From: Thalassotalea ponticola
GTDB lineage: Bacteria > Pseudomonadota > Gammaproteobacteria > Enterobacterales > Alteromonadaceae
Reading direction: 5' to 3'
DNA length: 64,000 bases
NCBI RefSeq assembly: GCF_041379045.1
Contig: NZ_CP166871.1
Span: 186,001-250,000 of the forward strand
Below, in pieces: positions 10,582-20,301 of the stretch. The position numbers and the translations under genes were made by a program. The notes under the pieces are model-generated. The model was given only the letters and a program-made list of their open reading frames with translations. It was not told the DNA's origin and searched no databases. How positions within the stretch are numbered: the stretch's first letter is position 1; each line of letters opens with the position of its first letter.

Positions 10582-12699
10582 TTATTTTCTTGGTCTAAAC
10601 ACGCGCTGAACATCCGGCATTCTTTTTATTTTACGAATAATATCAGCAATATGGATGCGGTTTTGACAGGTTATTTCCATCGAAATAAGGTATAAGTTCG
10701 AATCTTTTTCTTCTGTTGATAAGGTGCGAATATGGGAATCCGCCTTGGTAATAATAGCGGTTAGCTTGGACAAAGCACCTTGGTGGTTGATGATTTCTAC
10801 TTTTATCGCCGCCACAAACTCGTTGTCGATATCCTCATCCCAACGCACGGGGAAAAATTTACCCAGTTCTTTTTCTCGGCCTTTAATATTGCGACAACCG
10901 TCTTGGTGGACCATTAAACCTTTACCCGAACTCATGTAGGCAACGATATCGTCACCAGGTATCGGGTGACAACACTTGCCATAAGTAACTAACATGCCCT
11001 CAGAGCCTTTTATCGGCATTTTTGCTTTGCCGTATATCGGCGCTTTCGCGTCACTGGTAAATTCACCGGTTAAACGCCGCGCAATACCAATACTCAGTGC
11101 ATTGCCGAGGCCGATGTTAACCATTAATTCGTCGAGATCCTTATAACCGGCTTCTCTCACCACTTCGTTAATGACCTGCTCACTAATACTTTCAAGCTTG
11201 GTACTGCCCAGTGCGTGGGTTAGTAATCGGTGACCTAAATTGAGCGACTGGTTGTGTTCCATCGAACGCAGGTAGTTGCGGATTTGCAATCGGGCTTTGG
11301 CAGTGACCACAAAATTGAGCCACGTCGCGTTGGGGCGTGCCCCGCTCGAGGTAATAATTTCTACCGTCTGTCCCGATACCAGAGGCTTTCTCAATGGATA
11401 TGGCTTGCGTTCTGCTTTGGCACCAACACAGCTATTACCTACATCAGTGTGCACCGCATAGGCAAAGTCGACAGCGGTGGCTCCCATAGGTAACTCAATA
11501 ATTTTGCCGTCTGGGGTAAACACGTAAATCTCTTCTGGGAAGAGTTCGGTCTTTACGTTTTCAATAAACTCAAAACTACTACCAGCGCTGTGTTGTAGTT
11601 CCATTAAGCTCTGCATCCATTTGCGTGCGCGCACTTGCGCGGTGGTGCCGTCGTTAGTATCGCTTTGTTGTTTGTACAGCCAGTGAGCGGCAACCCCTCT
11701 ATCCGCCATGTGGTCCATATCTTGGGTGCGTATTTGAATTTCCACCGGTATACCGTGCGGTCCGACGAGAGAGGTATGCAACGATTGGTAGCCGTTGGTT
11801 TTGGGAATGGCGATGTAGTCTTTAAAGCGGGTTTCAATTGGCTTGTACAAATTGTGCACCGCCCCTAAAGCGCGATAACAGGTATCAAACTTGTTATCGA
11901 CAATAATGCGAAATGCATAAATGTCCATCACCTCGTTAAACATTAATTCTTTGCTCAACATCTTTCGATAAATCGAGTAAAGGTGTTTTTCACGTCCGAC
12001 GACTTGTGCGTCAATACCCGATTCTTCCAAACGAGCGGCGATCTCTTGGCGAATATTTTCAATGATTTCTTTGCGATTGCCCCGCGCCTGTGAAACCGCT
12101 TCTTTCAGAGCTCGATGACGCATTGGGTACAAGGCTTGAAAACCCAACAGCTCCAATTCGTTTTTAATGCCGTGGATACCTAGCCTGTTGGCTATCGGGG
12201 CGTAGATCTCCAGTGTTTCGCGAGCAATGCGTCGGCGTTTATCGGGGCGCAAAGCTCCTAAAGTACGCATGTTGTGGGTGCGGTCGGCAAGCTTTATTAG
12301 AATAACCCGAATGTCCTGCACCATAGCCATGATCATTTTGCGAAAGTTTTCGGCTTGCATCTCTTGCTTGTTGCTGAAGCTGAGCTTATCGAGCTTACTC
12401 ACCCCTTCGACGAGCTCGGCGACGGTATTGCCAAATTGTTCGGCTAACTCATCACCAGTAACCTCGGTATCTTCAATGACATCGTGTAATAACGCAGCCA
12501 TTAAGGTTTCGTGATCTAAGTGCATTTCTGCCAAGTTACGCGCCACCGCCACAGGATGAGTGATGTATGGATCGCCACTTGAGCGCATTTGTCCATCGTG
12601 AGCGTTTTGGGCAACGATATATGCTTGTTTTAATTGTTCAACTTGGTCATCAGGCAAATAGGTTGCCGCCAGTTTTTTTAATGGTTCAAAAAGGTACAC
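10582..12699 (-). CDS. spoT: Bifunctional (p)ppGpp synthetase/hydrolase SpoT
   Basis: The 705-residue protein has the full RelA/SpoT layout: an N-terminal HD hydrolase domain with LLHDVIEDT, the synthetase domain containing [18 protein letters not shown], a TGS domain near residue 390 ([16 protein letters not shown]), a helical region with [10 protein letters not shown], and a C-terminal ACT domain. The intact HD motif shows that it can hydrolyse (p)ppGpp, so it is SpoT rather than RelA. It lies downstream of rpoZ, with a hairpin between them. Confidence 0.97.
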   Translation of the reverse strand: MYLFEPLKKLAATYLPDDQVEQLKQAYIVAQNAHDGQMRSSGDPYITHPVAVARNLAEMHLDHETLMAALLHDVIEDTEVTGDELAEQFGNTVAELVEGVSKLDKLSFSNKQEMQAENFRKMIMAMVQDIRVILIKLADRTHNMRTLGALRPDKRRRIARETLEIYAPIANRLGIHGIKNELELLGFQALYPMRHRALKEAVSQARGNRKEIIENIRQEIAARLEESGIDAQVVGREKHLYSIYRKMLSKELMFNEVMDIYAFRIIVDNKFDTCYRALGAVHNLYKPIETRFKDYIAIPKTNGYQSLHTSLVGPHGIPVEIQIRTQDMDHMADRGVAAHWLYKQQSDTNDGTTAQVRARKWMQSLMELQHSAGSSFEFIENVKTELFPEEIYVFTPDGKIIELPMGATAVDFAYAVHTDVGNSCVGAKAERKPYPLRKPLVSGQTVEIITSSGARPNATWLNFVVTAKARLQIRNYLRSMEHNQSLNLGHRLLTHALGSTKLESISEQVINEVVREAGYKDLDELMVNIGLGNALSIGIARRLTGEFTSDAKAPIYGKAKMPIKGSEGMLVTYGKCCHPIPGDDIVAYMSSGKGLMVHQDGCRNIKGREKELGKFFPVRWDEDIDNEFVAAIKVEIINHQGALSKLTAIITKADSHIRTLSTEEKDSNLYLISMEITCQNRIHIADIIRKIKRMPDVQRVFRPRK

Positions 12700-12788
12700 T
12701 TAATGCTCCAACACCATATGTTGCGAAGAATGTTATAGGTTACTACAGGATATGATTGGCTCTTCTAAAGATACCCTTTAATTGCAAG

Positions 12789-12815
12789 AAAGCCAATGAC
12801 AGAGTCATTGGCTTT
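12789..12815 (-). terminator. Hairpin between rpoZ and spoT, possible attenuating terminator
   Basis: A perfect 12-base-pair stem with a 3-base loop (AAAGCCAATGAC, AGA, GTCATTGGCTTT) lies 32 bases after the rpoZ stop and 90 bases before the spoT start. The T tract on the minus strand is short, so it may be a partial terminator that lowers spoT transcription relative to rpoZ. Confidence 0.6.
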
Positions 12816-12846
12816 TCTTTATACGTCGACATAAGAGAGTGCTCTC

Positions 12847-13122
12847 TTATACTTGATTTCCAACAATAGCAGCAACGGCAGCAAGCTCAGCTGATTCGTG
12901 CTGAACAGCTTCTTGGCGATCTGCGTTGTCCATAACTTCGTTGTTAATTAGGTTAGCTTCAATTTCACGAAGCGCCAACACCGTTGGTTTGTCGTTTTCT
13001 TCTTCAACCATTGGGTCTTTACCACCGGTTGCGATTTGACGTGCACGACGAGCGGCAACAAGTACTAGGTCAAAACGGTTGCCTACTTTTTCAACTGCAT
13101 CTTCAACAGTAACGCGAGCCAT
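12847..13122 (-). CDS. rpoZ: RNA polymerase omega subunit RpoZ
   Basis: The 91-residue protein has the omega N-terminus [20 protein letters not shown], with the conserved ARRARQ segment and an acidic, Ala-rich tail. Omega binds the beta' subunit and helps polymerase assembly; with DksA sites it also forms part of the ppGpp binding region. Gene order gmk-rpoZ-spoT is conserved in gammaproteobacteria. Confidence 0.97.
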   Translation of the reverse strand: MARVTVEDAVEKVGNRFDLVLVAARRARQIATGGKDPMVEEENDKPTVLALREIEANLINNEVMDNADRQEAVQHESAELAAVAAIVGNQV

Positions 13123-13247
13123 CTATTTACTCCACAAAGCTAATTTTAAATCGGTAAGTACGATAGTTTACTAAATGCTTAATCTTTATGCTAGATCTTT
13201 GTCGATCTAAATATTGATCATCGGTATTTATTTTACCTGCCTTACTG

Positions 13248-13874
13248 TTACTGGCTCACTAGCTGTTCGAATAACGACGCGTATTTTTGCGTTTGTTGAG
13301 AGCGCTTCAGGCGCTGGTTGTTGATGATAATATTGAGATCGTTCAACGCTTGCTCAAAATCGTCATTCACCACAATGTAATCGAACTCTTGATAGTGCGA
13401 ACACTCGGCTTTAGCCGCGGTCATTCGATCGCGTATCACCTCATCGCTGTCTTGGCCGCGGTTGCGCAAGCGTTGTTCGAGCGCACTGATTGACGGTGGA
13501 CAGATAAAAATACTGGTTACCTGTGGTTTTTTTAGCCGAACTTGTTGTGCACCTTGCCAATCAATATCGAGAAATACATCAATACCTTGCTCTAGCTGTG
13601 CATCAATGGCGGCTTCGCTGGTACCGTAATAGTTACCAAATACCTCTGCCCACTCGTAAAATTCGCCATCGGCAATGCGTTGTTCAAATTGCTCTTTGCT
13701 GACAAAGTGGTAGTGTACACCGTCTTGCTCACCGGGGCGCGGTGCTCGGGTGGTGTGTGATACTGAGACCTGCATTGGTCGACTGTTGTGTTGCTCTAAC
13801 AGAGCTTTGATTAGGCTTGATTTGCCGGCGCCGCTCGGTGCCGAAAGAATAAACAGGTTGCCAGAAACCATCAC
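13248..13874 (-). CDS. gmk: Guanylate kinase
   Basis: The 208-residue protein has the P-loop [10 protein letters not shown] at residues about 10-19, the GMP-binding [11 protein letters not shown] block and [12 protein letters not shown]. It phosphorylates GMP or dGMP with ATP. Two adjacent ATG codons make the exact start ambiguous by one residue. It lies 125 bases upstream of rpoZ on the same strand. Confidence 0.97.
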   Translation of the reverse strand: MMVSGNLFILSAPSGAGKSSLIKALLEQHNSRPMQVSVSHTTRAPRPGEQDGVHYHFVSKEQFEQRIADGEFYEWAEVFGNYYGTSEAAIDAQLEQGIDVFLDIDWQGAQQVRLKKPQVTSIFICPPSISALEQRLRNRGQDSDEVIRDRMTAAKAECSHYQEFDYIVVNDDFEQALNDLNIIINNQRLKRSQQTQKYASLFEQLVSQ

Positions 13875-13963
13875 TTTGATTCCTCAAAATGTAAGATACG
13901 CTAATTTGCATGCTATTGTAGCCTAAAAGGCTTGAATCGACTATATCAATTAGACCGATAATT

Positions 13964-14707
13964 TTAGCGTTCAACCACCGAATCGTTGAGCGTTAGGCGC
14001 TGTTGATATAAGTCCAAATACAGTGACATCGAACTTTGTACTAGCTGTTGCTGCGCCTCGGTAAGGGGCTGATTGTGTTGTTTAAATGGGCTAAAACTCG
14101 TCGAATTCTGCACGTTTTGGTACCAATGACTAGCCCAAACACCATCACTAGCTCGCGATCCTTTTGGCCAACAAAGCATGGCTGGATCAAAGTCAATGTC
14201 GAGTTGGCGACAAAGCGCTTCTAACATGCCCTTGGGGTTGTTGACCACGTCATCACTGTCAATAATCGGAATGTGCTTACCGGTTATGGTACACAGCTGT
14301 TGATACAGTTGATGCTGGCGCACAATGCCGATGTCGTCGGCGTTCACATCGGTCATTTTTTTCACATAGGATTGCACCACATCGCGCGGGTTGCGAATTA
14401 AAAAACAATGGTCTATCGATTTACACCAGCTCAGATCGATCTCGTTTAACATGTGATGAGTCATCATTTTTTGATAGCAGATCGGCGTGTTGAAAGTACC
14501 GGTAAGTTGGTTGACTACCTGTTGCCAAGTACTCGGTTGACTGGCAATAACAGATTCGGCCATGGGGTGTGGCAACCCCGTTTGCTGCAAATAATAGCCG
14601 TAAAACGGTTCGTCAATAACTTGGCAGTCACCTCGATTTTCAAACGAGCGCATCATTGCCGTTGAAATATTGCGCGGTCCCGACCACATGGCGATTATCT
14701 TGCTCAT
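13964..14707 (-). CDS. Sulfotransferase-like family protein
   Basis: The 247-residue protein starts with MWSGPRNISTAMMRSFENR, a loop similar to the PAPS phosphate-binding loop of sulfotransferases, and later has FLIRNPRDVVQSY, the second phosphate-binding block with conserved Arg and Ser positions. The substrate is unknown. It lies 10 bases downstream of a class IV aminotransferase gene, and the pair is likely one operon, which suggests a shared amino-acid or amino-acid-derived substrate (inference). Confidence 0.75.
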   Translation of the reverse strand: MSKIIAMWSGPRNISTAMMRSFENRGDCQVIDEPFYGYYLQQTGLPHPMAESVIASQPSTWQQVVNQLTGTFNTPICYQKMMTHHMLNEIDLSWCKSIDHCFLIRNPRDVVQSYVKKMTDVNADDIGIVRQHQLYQQLCTITGKHIPIIDSDDVVNNPKGMLEALCRQLDIDFDPAMLCWPKGSRASDGVWASHWYQNVQNSTSFSPFKQHNQPLTEAQQQLVQSSMSLYLDLYQQRLTLNDSVVER

Positions 14708-14717
14708 TATGTCACTC

Positions 14718-15638
14718 CTAGCGGCATTGTTCGCAAATCATTTGTTGATAAAGGTCTTGCAAGCGTCTAACCATCGGCCCTTTGCCATCATTGGCAAAGC
14801 TGCCAATAGTTCGCCCATCGACTTGCGCCACTGGGGTTACCCCAGCAAAGGTTCCGGTAACAAATGCCTCATCGGCGGCATAAACGTCAGACAAGGTGAA
14901 GTTACCTTGTACCACGCTTATTCGATGTTTTTTGCACAGCTCAATGACATTGCTGCGGGTGATACCGGCGAGACAGTAATTACCAGTTGAGGTGAATACG
15001 GTGTTATCGCGAACGAAAAAAAAGTGGGTCGAATTACAGGTGGAGACAAACCCGTGAGGGTCGAGCATCAGCGCCTCATCTGCACCGGCTTTAGTAGATT
15101 GTATGCAGGCAAAGATGCAGTTGAGTTTGGAGTGGGTATTGAGCTTTTGATCCTGTACATCAGGCGCACCGCGCCGCACGTAGACGGTATAGAGATTAAG
15201 ACCGAATGTATCACTGGTGGGGGAAGGTTGTTTGTATTCGGCAATAATCACAATGGTTGCTTTGCCAACATTGACTCTGGGATCCTGATACGGCGTTGAT
15301 TTTTCACCGCGGGTCACCATTAAGCGAATGTGCACATTATCGTCCATATTATTGGCTTGGCAGGTGTAGAGGATGCGCTCGATAAGCTGTTGTTGACTGA
15401 TGCCGATATCTAAATCTAATGCTTTGGCACCATCGTAGAGTCGACGCATATGACGGTCGATAAAAGGCAGTTTACCCCGATGTAGGCGCAATCCCTCCCA
15501 GACGCCATCACCTAAAATAAAGCCAGAATCAAAAACCGATATTTTCGCCTCATTCCGGGCGAATAGCTCACCATTGATGTTTACTTTTATATCTTGGTTA
15601 CGCGGATCGGCGCCGCTGTGATGACTACCTTTATGCAT
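14718..15638 (-). CDS. PLP-dependent class IV aminotransferase (BCAT/D-amino acid transaminase type)
   Basis: The 306-residue protein has the fold-type IV landmarks: ISVFDSGFILGDGVWEGLR at the N-terminus, IRLMVTRG, the lysine in LNTHSKLNCI expected to form the PLP Schiff base, and GITRSNVIELC for phosphate binding. It transfers amino groups between branched-chain or D-amino acids and oxo acids; sequence alone does not separate IlvE from DAAT function. The partner sulfotransferase gene follows after 10 bases. Confidence 0.85.
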   Translation of the reverse strand: MHKGSHHSGADPRNQDIKVNINGELFARNEAKISVFDSGFILGDGVWEGLRLHRGKLPFIDRHMRRLYDGAKALDLDIGISQQQLIERILYTCQANNMDDNVHIRLMVTRGEKSTPYQDPRVNVGKATIVIIAEYKQPSPTSDTFGLNLYTVYVRRGAPDVQDQKLNTHSKLNCIFACIQSTKAGADEALMLDPHGFVSTCNSTHFFFVRDNTVFTSTGNYCLAGITRSNVIELCKKHRISVVQGNFTLSDVYAADEAFVTGTFAGVTPVAQVDGRTIGSFANDGKGPMVRRLQDLYQQMICEQCR

Positions 15639-15762
15639 GCAAAGCTCTGTATAATATAAAGAAAATACTTAGGCTAAGTTAACGCTAATTATGGTGTTGG
15701 TCAAATAGTATACGAAGTGAAAAAATGCGAGAAAGAAAGCGTAGCAAGGTGTAAAACACGAG

Positions 15763-15796
15763 CAGCTAACCGGGCTTGGCTAAGTCCGGTTAGCTG
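15763..15796 (-). terminator. Terminator after the aromatic aminotransferase
   Basis: A perfect 11-base-pair stem (CAGCTAACCGG paired with CCGGTTAGCTG) with a 12-base loop lies 22 bases downstream of the aminotransferase stop on the minus strand. The T tract is weak (TCGTGTTTT). Confidence 0.65.
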
Positions 15797-15818
15797 TGAT
15801 GACGTAACGCAGGATGCC

Positions 15819-17006
15819 TTAAAGAACTTTGGCTATGCTCTTGGCTAAGTAATCCACGTTTGAATTGGCAATGCCGGCAATGCTCATGCGACTTGAGCCA
15901 ACCATGTAAATGCTAAACTCATCTTGTAGGCGTTGCACTTGCTCAGGGGTAATGCCTAAAAATGAAAACATACCTTTTTGTTGGGTGATAAAGTTAAAGT
16001 CGCGGGTTACGCCTTGTTCTTTTAGTTTATCTACCAGCAGTTGGCGATTACCATTGATGCGGTTGCGCATTTGAGCCAGTTCTTGATGCCATTGCTGAGT
16101 CAATTCTGTTGAGTCTAAAATGGTTTCAACAATGGCGGCGCCGTGCGCAGGTGGCATTGAGTAAATACAACGAACAACACTCAACAACACCGAGTATGCG
16201 ACGTCGGTAACGGTGCTGTCTTTACCAATGATCGAACAGGCGCCAATGCGCTCGCGGTATAAGCCGAAGTTCTTTGAACACGAGCTGGCTAAGATCATTT
16301 CATCGACGCTATCAGCCATTAAACGCACGCCATAGGCATCTTCGTCTAAGCCATCGCCAAACCCTTGATAGGCCATATCAATAAGTGGAGTGAAACCCTT
16401 TTGTTTGGCTATCTCAGCCATGACTTGCCATTGTTGTTGATTTAAATCCATACCACTTGGGTTGTGACAACAAGCGTGGAACAGAACAACATCATCACTG
16501 GCCACGTTTTCAATGACGGCTTTCATGTCGTCAAATTTTAGATTTTTATTGTCGAAATCGTAGTAAGGGTAAGTTTTGACGTTGAGACCTGCGGCTTGAA
16601 ATAGACCTGTGTGGTTCGCCCAAGTCGGGTCGCTTACCCAAATGGTCGCGCCTGGTTTACAAGCGCGGATAAATTCAGCAGCAACTCGCAATGCACCGGT
16701 GCCACCCGGGGTAGATACTGTGCGCACCCGATTTTGTTCTATTACTTGGTGCTGACCAAACGCGAGTTCGGTCATTTTTTCATTAAACAGCGGTGTACCA
16801 GCAGGACCAATGTAAACTTTGCTATCTTCGTTATCAAAGCGCATTTTCTCAGCGATTTTTACACAATCGAGAATCGCCGTATGGCCGGATTCATCTTTGT
16901 AAACACCAACGCCTAAATCAATTTTATTTGGATTTTCATCTAGTCTGTATTTTGCCAGAAGGCCCAAAATTGGGTCGGCTGGTAAAGCTGATAAATTGCC
17001 GAACAT
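15819..17006 (-). CDS. tyrB: Aromatic/aspartate aminotransferase (class I, fold type I)
   Basis: The 395-residue protein matches AspC/TyrB in length. It has LGLLAKYRLDENPNKIDLGV at the N-terminus, the DPTWANH block, HACCHNPSGMD, the PLP lysine in SSCSKNFGLYRER and a C-terminal Arg motif RMSIAG. It interconverts aspartate, phenylalanine or tyrosine with 2-oxo acids. The exact substrate choice (AspC or TyrB) is not certain. It is monocistronic with a terminator downstream. Confidence 0.9.
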   Translation of the reverse strand: MFGNLSALPADPILGLLAKYRLDENPNKIDLGVGVYKDESGHTAILDCVKIAEKMRFDNEDSKVYIGPAGTPLFNEKMTELAFGQHQVIEQNRVRTVSTPGGTGALRVAAEFIRACKPGATIWVSDPTWANHTGLFQAAGLNVKTYPYYDFDNKNLKFDDMKAVIENVASDDVVLFHACCHNPSGMDLNQQQWQVMAEIAKQKGFTPLIDMAYQGFGDGLDEDAYGVRLMADSVDEMILASSCSKNFGLYRERIGACSIIGKDSTVTDVAYSVLLSVVRCIYSMPPAHGAAIVETILDSTELTQQWHQELAQMRNRINGNRQLLVDKLKEQGVTRDFNFITQQKGMFSFLGITPEQVQRLQDEFSIYMVGSSRMSIAGIANSNVDYLAKSIAKVL

Positions 17007-17185
17007 GGTCGTAATTTCCTGAATGTTAAGTGTGCCCTTACCAATGTGGTTGCGGCCGTTGCAATGAAACGTAAAGAATATATCAGAACGCGTTACAAAT
17101 TAAGACAAAACTGTGAATTTTTAGCGTTGCGATGGCTTGCATCTGTGCGCTTTTTTGTACGCTTATACGCTATAACCATAGTGCA

Positions 17186-17890
17186 CTAGATCAGTAGTGC
17201 ACTAATCAAACCGATTAAGCCGCCAAATACACCACCCCAAACGACCAACCAACCAAGGTGTTTTTTGATCATGTCTTGAATAATTTGTTTAACCAATTGT
17301 GGGGTTAGCTCATCTAAACGCTTATTTACGATGGCTTCTACTTTGTCCCGTACCGAGGCGATGACATCCGGTTGCTCAAGCTCAGCGCGCACCATCTCGT
17401 GAAAACTATCACTGCTCGATATCTCAACCAATGAAGTTTTCATTTTATCAATAAACTTTTGCTTTAGTGGTTGCAATGCTTGGCTACCGCCAAACATAGC
17501 CAACATACTGGCAAACTGAGACTCTTCAATGGTCTTCACTAATGAGTCAAACGCCGGTTCTAAATCAACCTTGGCGATGATGTTCGCCAGATCAAAGTCG
17601 CTCGCTCGGCCATCTTTTTCAGACAGAAAACGATCGATATTTTGTTCGGTAAAAAATTGTGTCATCATCAAATCGCGAATGCCGGCTTTAAATTCTTCAA
17701 AGCGCGCTGGAATCACTCCTGAGCCATACAACAACGGCACTTTTTCAAATAGCATGTGAATAGCCAGACTGTTGGTTACAGCCCCCGATAAAGCAAATAA
17801 GCCAACATAAAATACAATGTCATTTGCTAGCACATAGCCAGCAACTGTTGCTGTTAACGCTAAGGTGTTGGTTATCAATGATTTATTCAT
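17186..17890 (-). CDS. DUF445-family membrane protein
   Basis: The 234-residue protein has two N-terminal membrane segments, a helical soluble middle with repeated pattern of charged helices, and a C-terminal glycine-rich membrane helix (WGGVFGGLIGLISALL). This layout and the segment GAVTNSLAIHMLFEKVPLLYGSG match DUF445, a family of inner-membrane proteins without a known biochemical role. It stands alone, 179 bases after the aminotransferase start. Confidence 0.82.
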   Translation of the reverse strand: MNKSLITNTLALTATVAGYVLANDIVFYVGLFALSGAVTNSLAIHMLFEKVPLLYGSGVIPARFEEFKAGIRDLMMTQFFTEQNIDRFLSEKDGRASDFDLANIIAKVDLEPAFDSLVKTIEESQFASMLAMFGGSQALQPLKQKFIDKMKTSLVEISSSDSFHEMVRAELEQPDVIASVRDKVEAIVNKRLDELTPQLVKQIIQDMIKKHLGWLVVWGGVFGGLIGLISALLI

Positions 17891-18008
17891 AAGCAGATCA
17901 TCGTTTATGGTTAACGAGTTAAGACAAAAAAGCCCATGTTACAAGGCGCTATGAAGGCTTGCAAGAGAGCTTGCGTTAGAGTCTTAGCAATGTAGCTACG
18001 ATCGCCTG

Positions 18009-18488
18009 TTACCACGTTGTCTGAAGATATTTTAAAGTTTGGTTGTTGACGCATTGAGTAAAGCTCTTTTGTCTTTCTGCCCGTGGCAAACTGGTTAATA
18101 CCGCACTTACTTGTTTGAGGTTTTGTTGGCGCTCAGATGATTCAAGATCGGCCATTTGATCGTAAAAACAAGCAAAAATACCGTAGTTTAACGCTTGATC
18201 TGAGGCGAGTGAATGTTCACCAAGACAGTCGGTTAATTGCTCCGCCAACTGCGCTTTGTCGGTGTCCTCAATCAGTGCCTTTAAATCGACCCACGATTGC
18301 TCTTTGGCGTGTAGGCAACCCGCATACATATCGGCGACAGCAACTTTTGGCATCAGCTCCTGATGCTGTTTGGCAAACGCCTTAACGATAGGGCTTTGCT
18401 CGTTGTCCTGTTCTGTTGAGTCGGTATCAAAGGCATGCGCAGTGTGGCTGAACACAGCCAGCAATATGACACTGAAAAATGTTTTCAT
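18009..18488 (-). CDS. Small secreted protein, unknown function
   Basis: I place the start at 18488 rather than at the upstream in-frame ATG 18569, because an AAGGA site precedes 18488 and an intrinsic terminator lies between the two ATGs. The resulting 159-residue protein starts with a signal peptide ending SHTAHA. The mature part is helical and acidic with four cysteines, which may form disulfides in the periplasm. No family recognised. Confidence 0.72.
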   Translation of the reverse strand: MKTFFSVILLAVFSHTAHAFDTDSTEQDNEQSPIVKAFAKQHQELMPKVAVADMYAGCLHAKEQSWVDLKALIEDTDKAQLAEQLTDCLGEHSLASDQALNYGIFACFYDQMADLESSERQQNLKQVSAVLTSLPRAERQKSFTQCVNNQTLKYLQTTW

Positions 18489-18537
18489 AAGTGAGGTTCC
18501 TTGCAGGGTGTGTGCACAGGGTAATGAAAGTTGGCGT

Positions 18538-18566
18538 AAAAAAAAAGCCCCACACGCTGTAGGGCT
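18538..18566 (-). terminator. Intrinsic terminator downstream of mscS
   Basis: On the minus strand AGCCCTACA-GCG-TGTGGGGCT forms a stem of about nine pairs with one mismatch and is followed by nine T residues. It lies about 155 bases after the mscS stop and just before the small secreted-protein gene. Confidence 0.82.
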
Positions 18567-18720
18567 CAAAAAAAGGGATATCTCAGGGAGAGAAAAGAGT
18601 GAAATAAGTCACTCACTGCCAATTATAACTAGCTTGGTTTGAAAAGCTGTTATGCAAGTGTAATCGTTGCACTAAAATTGTATCACTGCTCAGTTTGGCA
18701 ACCCGCACGTGGCAAAGCCC

Positions 18721-19593
18721 TTACTGAGTGGCTTTCTCAACCGGATACAAATGCACATCGCGCTGTGGAAATGGAATGGTGATACCTTCCTCATCAAACG
18801 CCAATTTCAGTTGTTCGTGAATGGCAAAATAAACATCCCAGTAATGCTCTGTTTTACTCCACGGGCGAACAAACAGGATAATGGAATCACTGCCGTGCTC
18901 GGCGACAAATATATCCGGTTTAGGTTCTTTTAAAATGCGTTCATCTGCCGATAAAACACGTTCAATAACCTGTTTTACATGGGGGATGGAGTCGCTGTAA
19001 CTGACGCCAAATTTCATATCGATACGGCGGGTTTTAAAGGAAAAACTGTTGATTAAACAACCGTTAGACAACAGCCCGTTGGGGATGAATACTTTGCGAT
19101 TGTCGAGGGTAATCAAAATGGTATTAAAAATTTGTATTTCGTCGACTCGACCAATATAACCTTGTGCCTCAATCACATCGCCGGCTTTAAACGGACGGAA
19201 AAATAAAATGATTATGCCACCGGCAAAGTTGGCCAGGCTGCCTTGCAGTGCTAAACCGACGGCAAGACCGGCGGCACCGAGTAGGGCAATTAACGATGCT
19301 GTTTCAACCCCCAGCATTGATGCGAAAATGATAATCGCGATAGCTTTCAACGCTAAGTTGATGATGTTAAGTAGAAATTTTTGTAGGGTGATTTCAACCT
19401 TGCGCTTCGTCATCGCCGCGTCAATAAAGTTAATAAAGCGCTTTAAGATCCAAAGTGAAATCCACAGAACAATGACCGCAATGACAATTTTGGTGGCTAA
19501 AACCATCGTCATTTCGGCAAACGTATTAAGGTGATCTTGCAGTGATAAAGGACCTGCACGGTTGACAATTTCGACGTCTTCAAGGGTGTCCAT
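18721..19593 (-). CDS. mscS: MscS-family mechanosensitive channel
   Basis: The 290-residue protein has three membrane helices, the glycine/alanine-rich pore helix (GAAGLAVGLALQGSLANFAGG) given here in pieces as GLAVGLALQ and SLANFAGG, and the beta domain with FRPFKAGDVIE and the C-terminal cytoplasmic cage. It releases small osmolytes on hypo-osmotic shock. The protein is close to E. coli MscS (286) in size. It is divergent from lrgA with about 340 bases between. Confidence 0.92.
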   Translation of the reverse strand: MDTLEDVEIVNRAGPLSLQDHLNTFAEMTMVLATKIVIAVIVLWISLWILKRFINFIDAAMTKRKVEITLQKFLLNIINLALKAIAIIIFASMLGVETASLIALLGAAGLAVGLALQGSLANFAGGIIILFFRPFKAGDVIEAQGYIGRVDEIQIFNTILITLDNRKVFIPNGLLSNGCLINSFSFKTRRIDMKFGVSYSDSIPHVKQVIERVLSADERILKEPKPDIFVAEHGSDSIILFVRPWSKTEHYWDVYFAIHEQLKLAFDEEGITIPFPQRDVHLYPVEKATQ

Positions 19594-19932
19594 ACAAATT
19601 TCTCTCTCATTTTTATTGGTATCTTTGACTATAGACGATTCTCAATAAAATTTGCGTAACCAAGACATTTTTTGCGACGCTGACCACTGCAGCGCGACGA
19701 GACTTGCCCGCATCGGGTTAATAGAGTGAGTAAATCAAGGTTAAGCAACTCCTCTGTAGCCTCATTTTTGAGGCGCCTTGTTGATTAAATATGTTTAATA
19801 GCTGGCATACTTGGTATATTAGCGCGGTTGTTTACGGGGCTTAACTGGCGCTTTTTCGGCTTGAGCTGATCAGGCTGGCGCAGGTGAAGCTCAATGTGAT
19901 GGTATCCATTTTTTACAGATGAATGTTGTGAG
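19594..19932 (+). other. Intergenic region between mscS and lrgA
   Basis: This 339-base stretch separates divergent genes and must carry the promoters of mscS and lrgAB. I see no open frame of coding character, no strong inverted repeat and no RNA gene. A short imperfect hairpin (GAGGCTAC... /GAGGCGCC region near 19757-19785) is not convincing. Confidence 0.5.
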
Positions 19933-20301
19933 ATGAAATTTATTTTAGGCTTCGCCATGTTGTTGGCGTATCAATTACTGGGTGAAGTCCTAGTGATTTT
20001 ATTTGAATTACCGGTGTCGGGGCCGGTTATCGGTTTATTGCTGTTATTGGCGACGCTGATTATTCGCGGTCGCGTTGGTGAATCACTGACCACATCGTCA
20101 ACTCACCTACTTAGCCATTTATCGCTGATGTTTATCCCAGCAGGAGTGGGTTTAATGACTCACTATCAACTGCTGACGAGTGAATGGTTAGCGATAAGCG
20201 TTGCACTTGTGGTTGGCACCTTGTTGATGTTGGCAAGCTGCGCACTGATTATGCAATTTTTGCTCAAGCGCTTTCAGGCGGAGGCTTTCGATGATCAGTG
20301 A
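19933..20301 (+). CDS. lrgA: LrgA/CidA-family holin-like membrane protein
   Basis: The 122-residue protein has four membrane helices and the CidA/LrgA signatures LLGEVLVILFELPVSGPVIG and FIPAGVGLM, here noted by ELPVSGPVIG. Members form small inner-membrane complexes with LrgB and affect murein hydrolase activity or export of small organic molecules. The stop overlaps the start of lrgB by 11 bases, so they are translationally coupled. Confidence 0.9.
   Translation: MKFILGFAMLLAYQLLGEVLVILFELPVSGPVIGLLLLLATLIIRGRVGESLTTSSTHLLSHLSLMFIPAGVGLMTHYQLLTSEWLAISVALVVGTLLMLASCALIMQFLLKRFQAEAFDDQ

Noticed and set aside
18489..18569. N-terminal extension of the small secreted protein at 18009-18488
   Set aside because: The extension contains the mscS terminator hairpin, and the internal ATG has the ribosome site and signal peptide.
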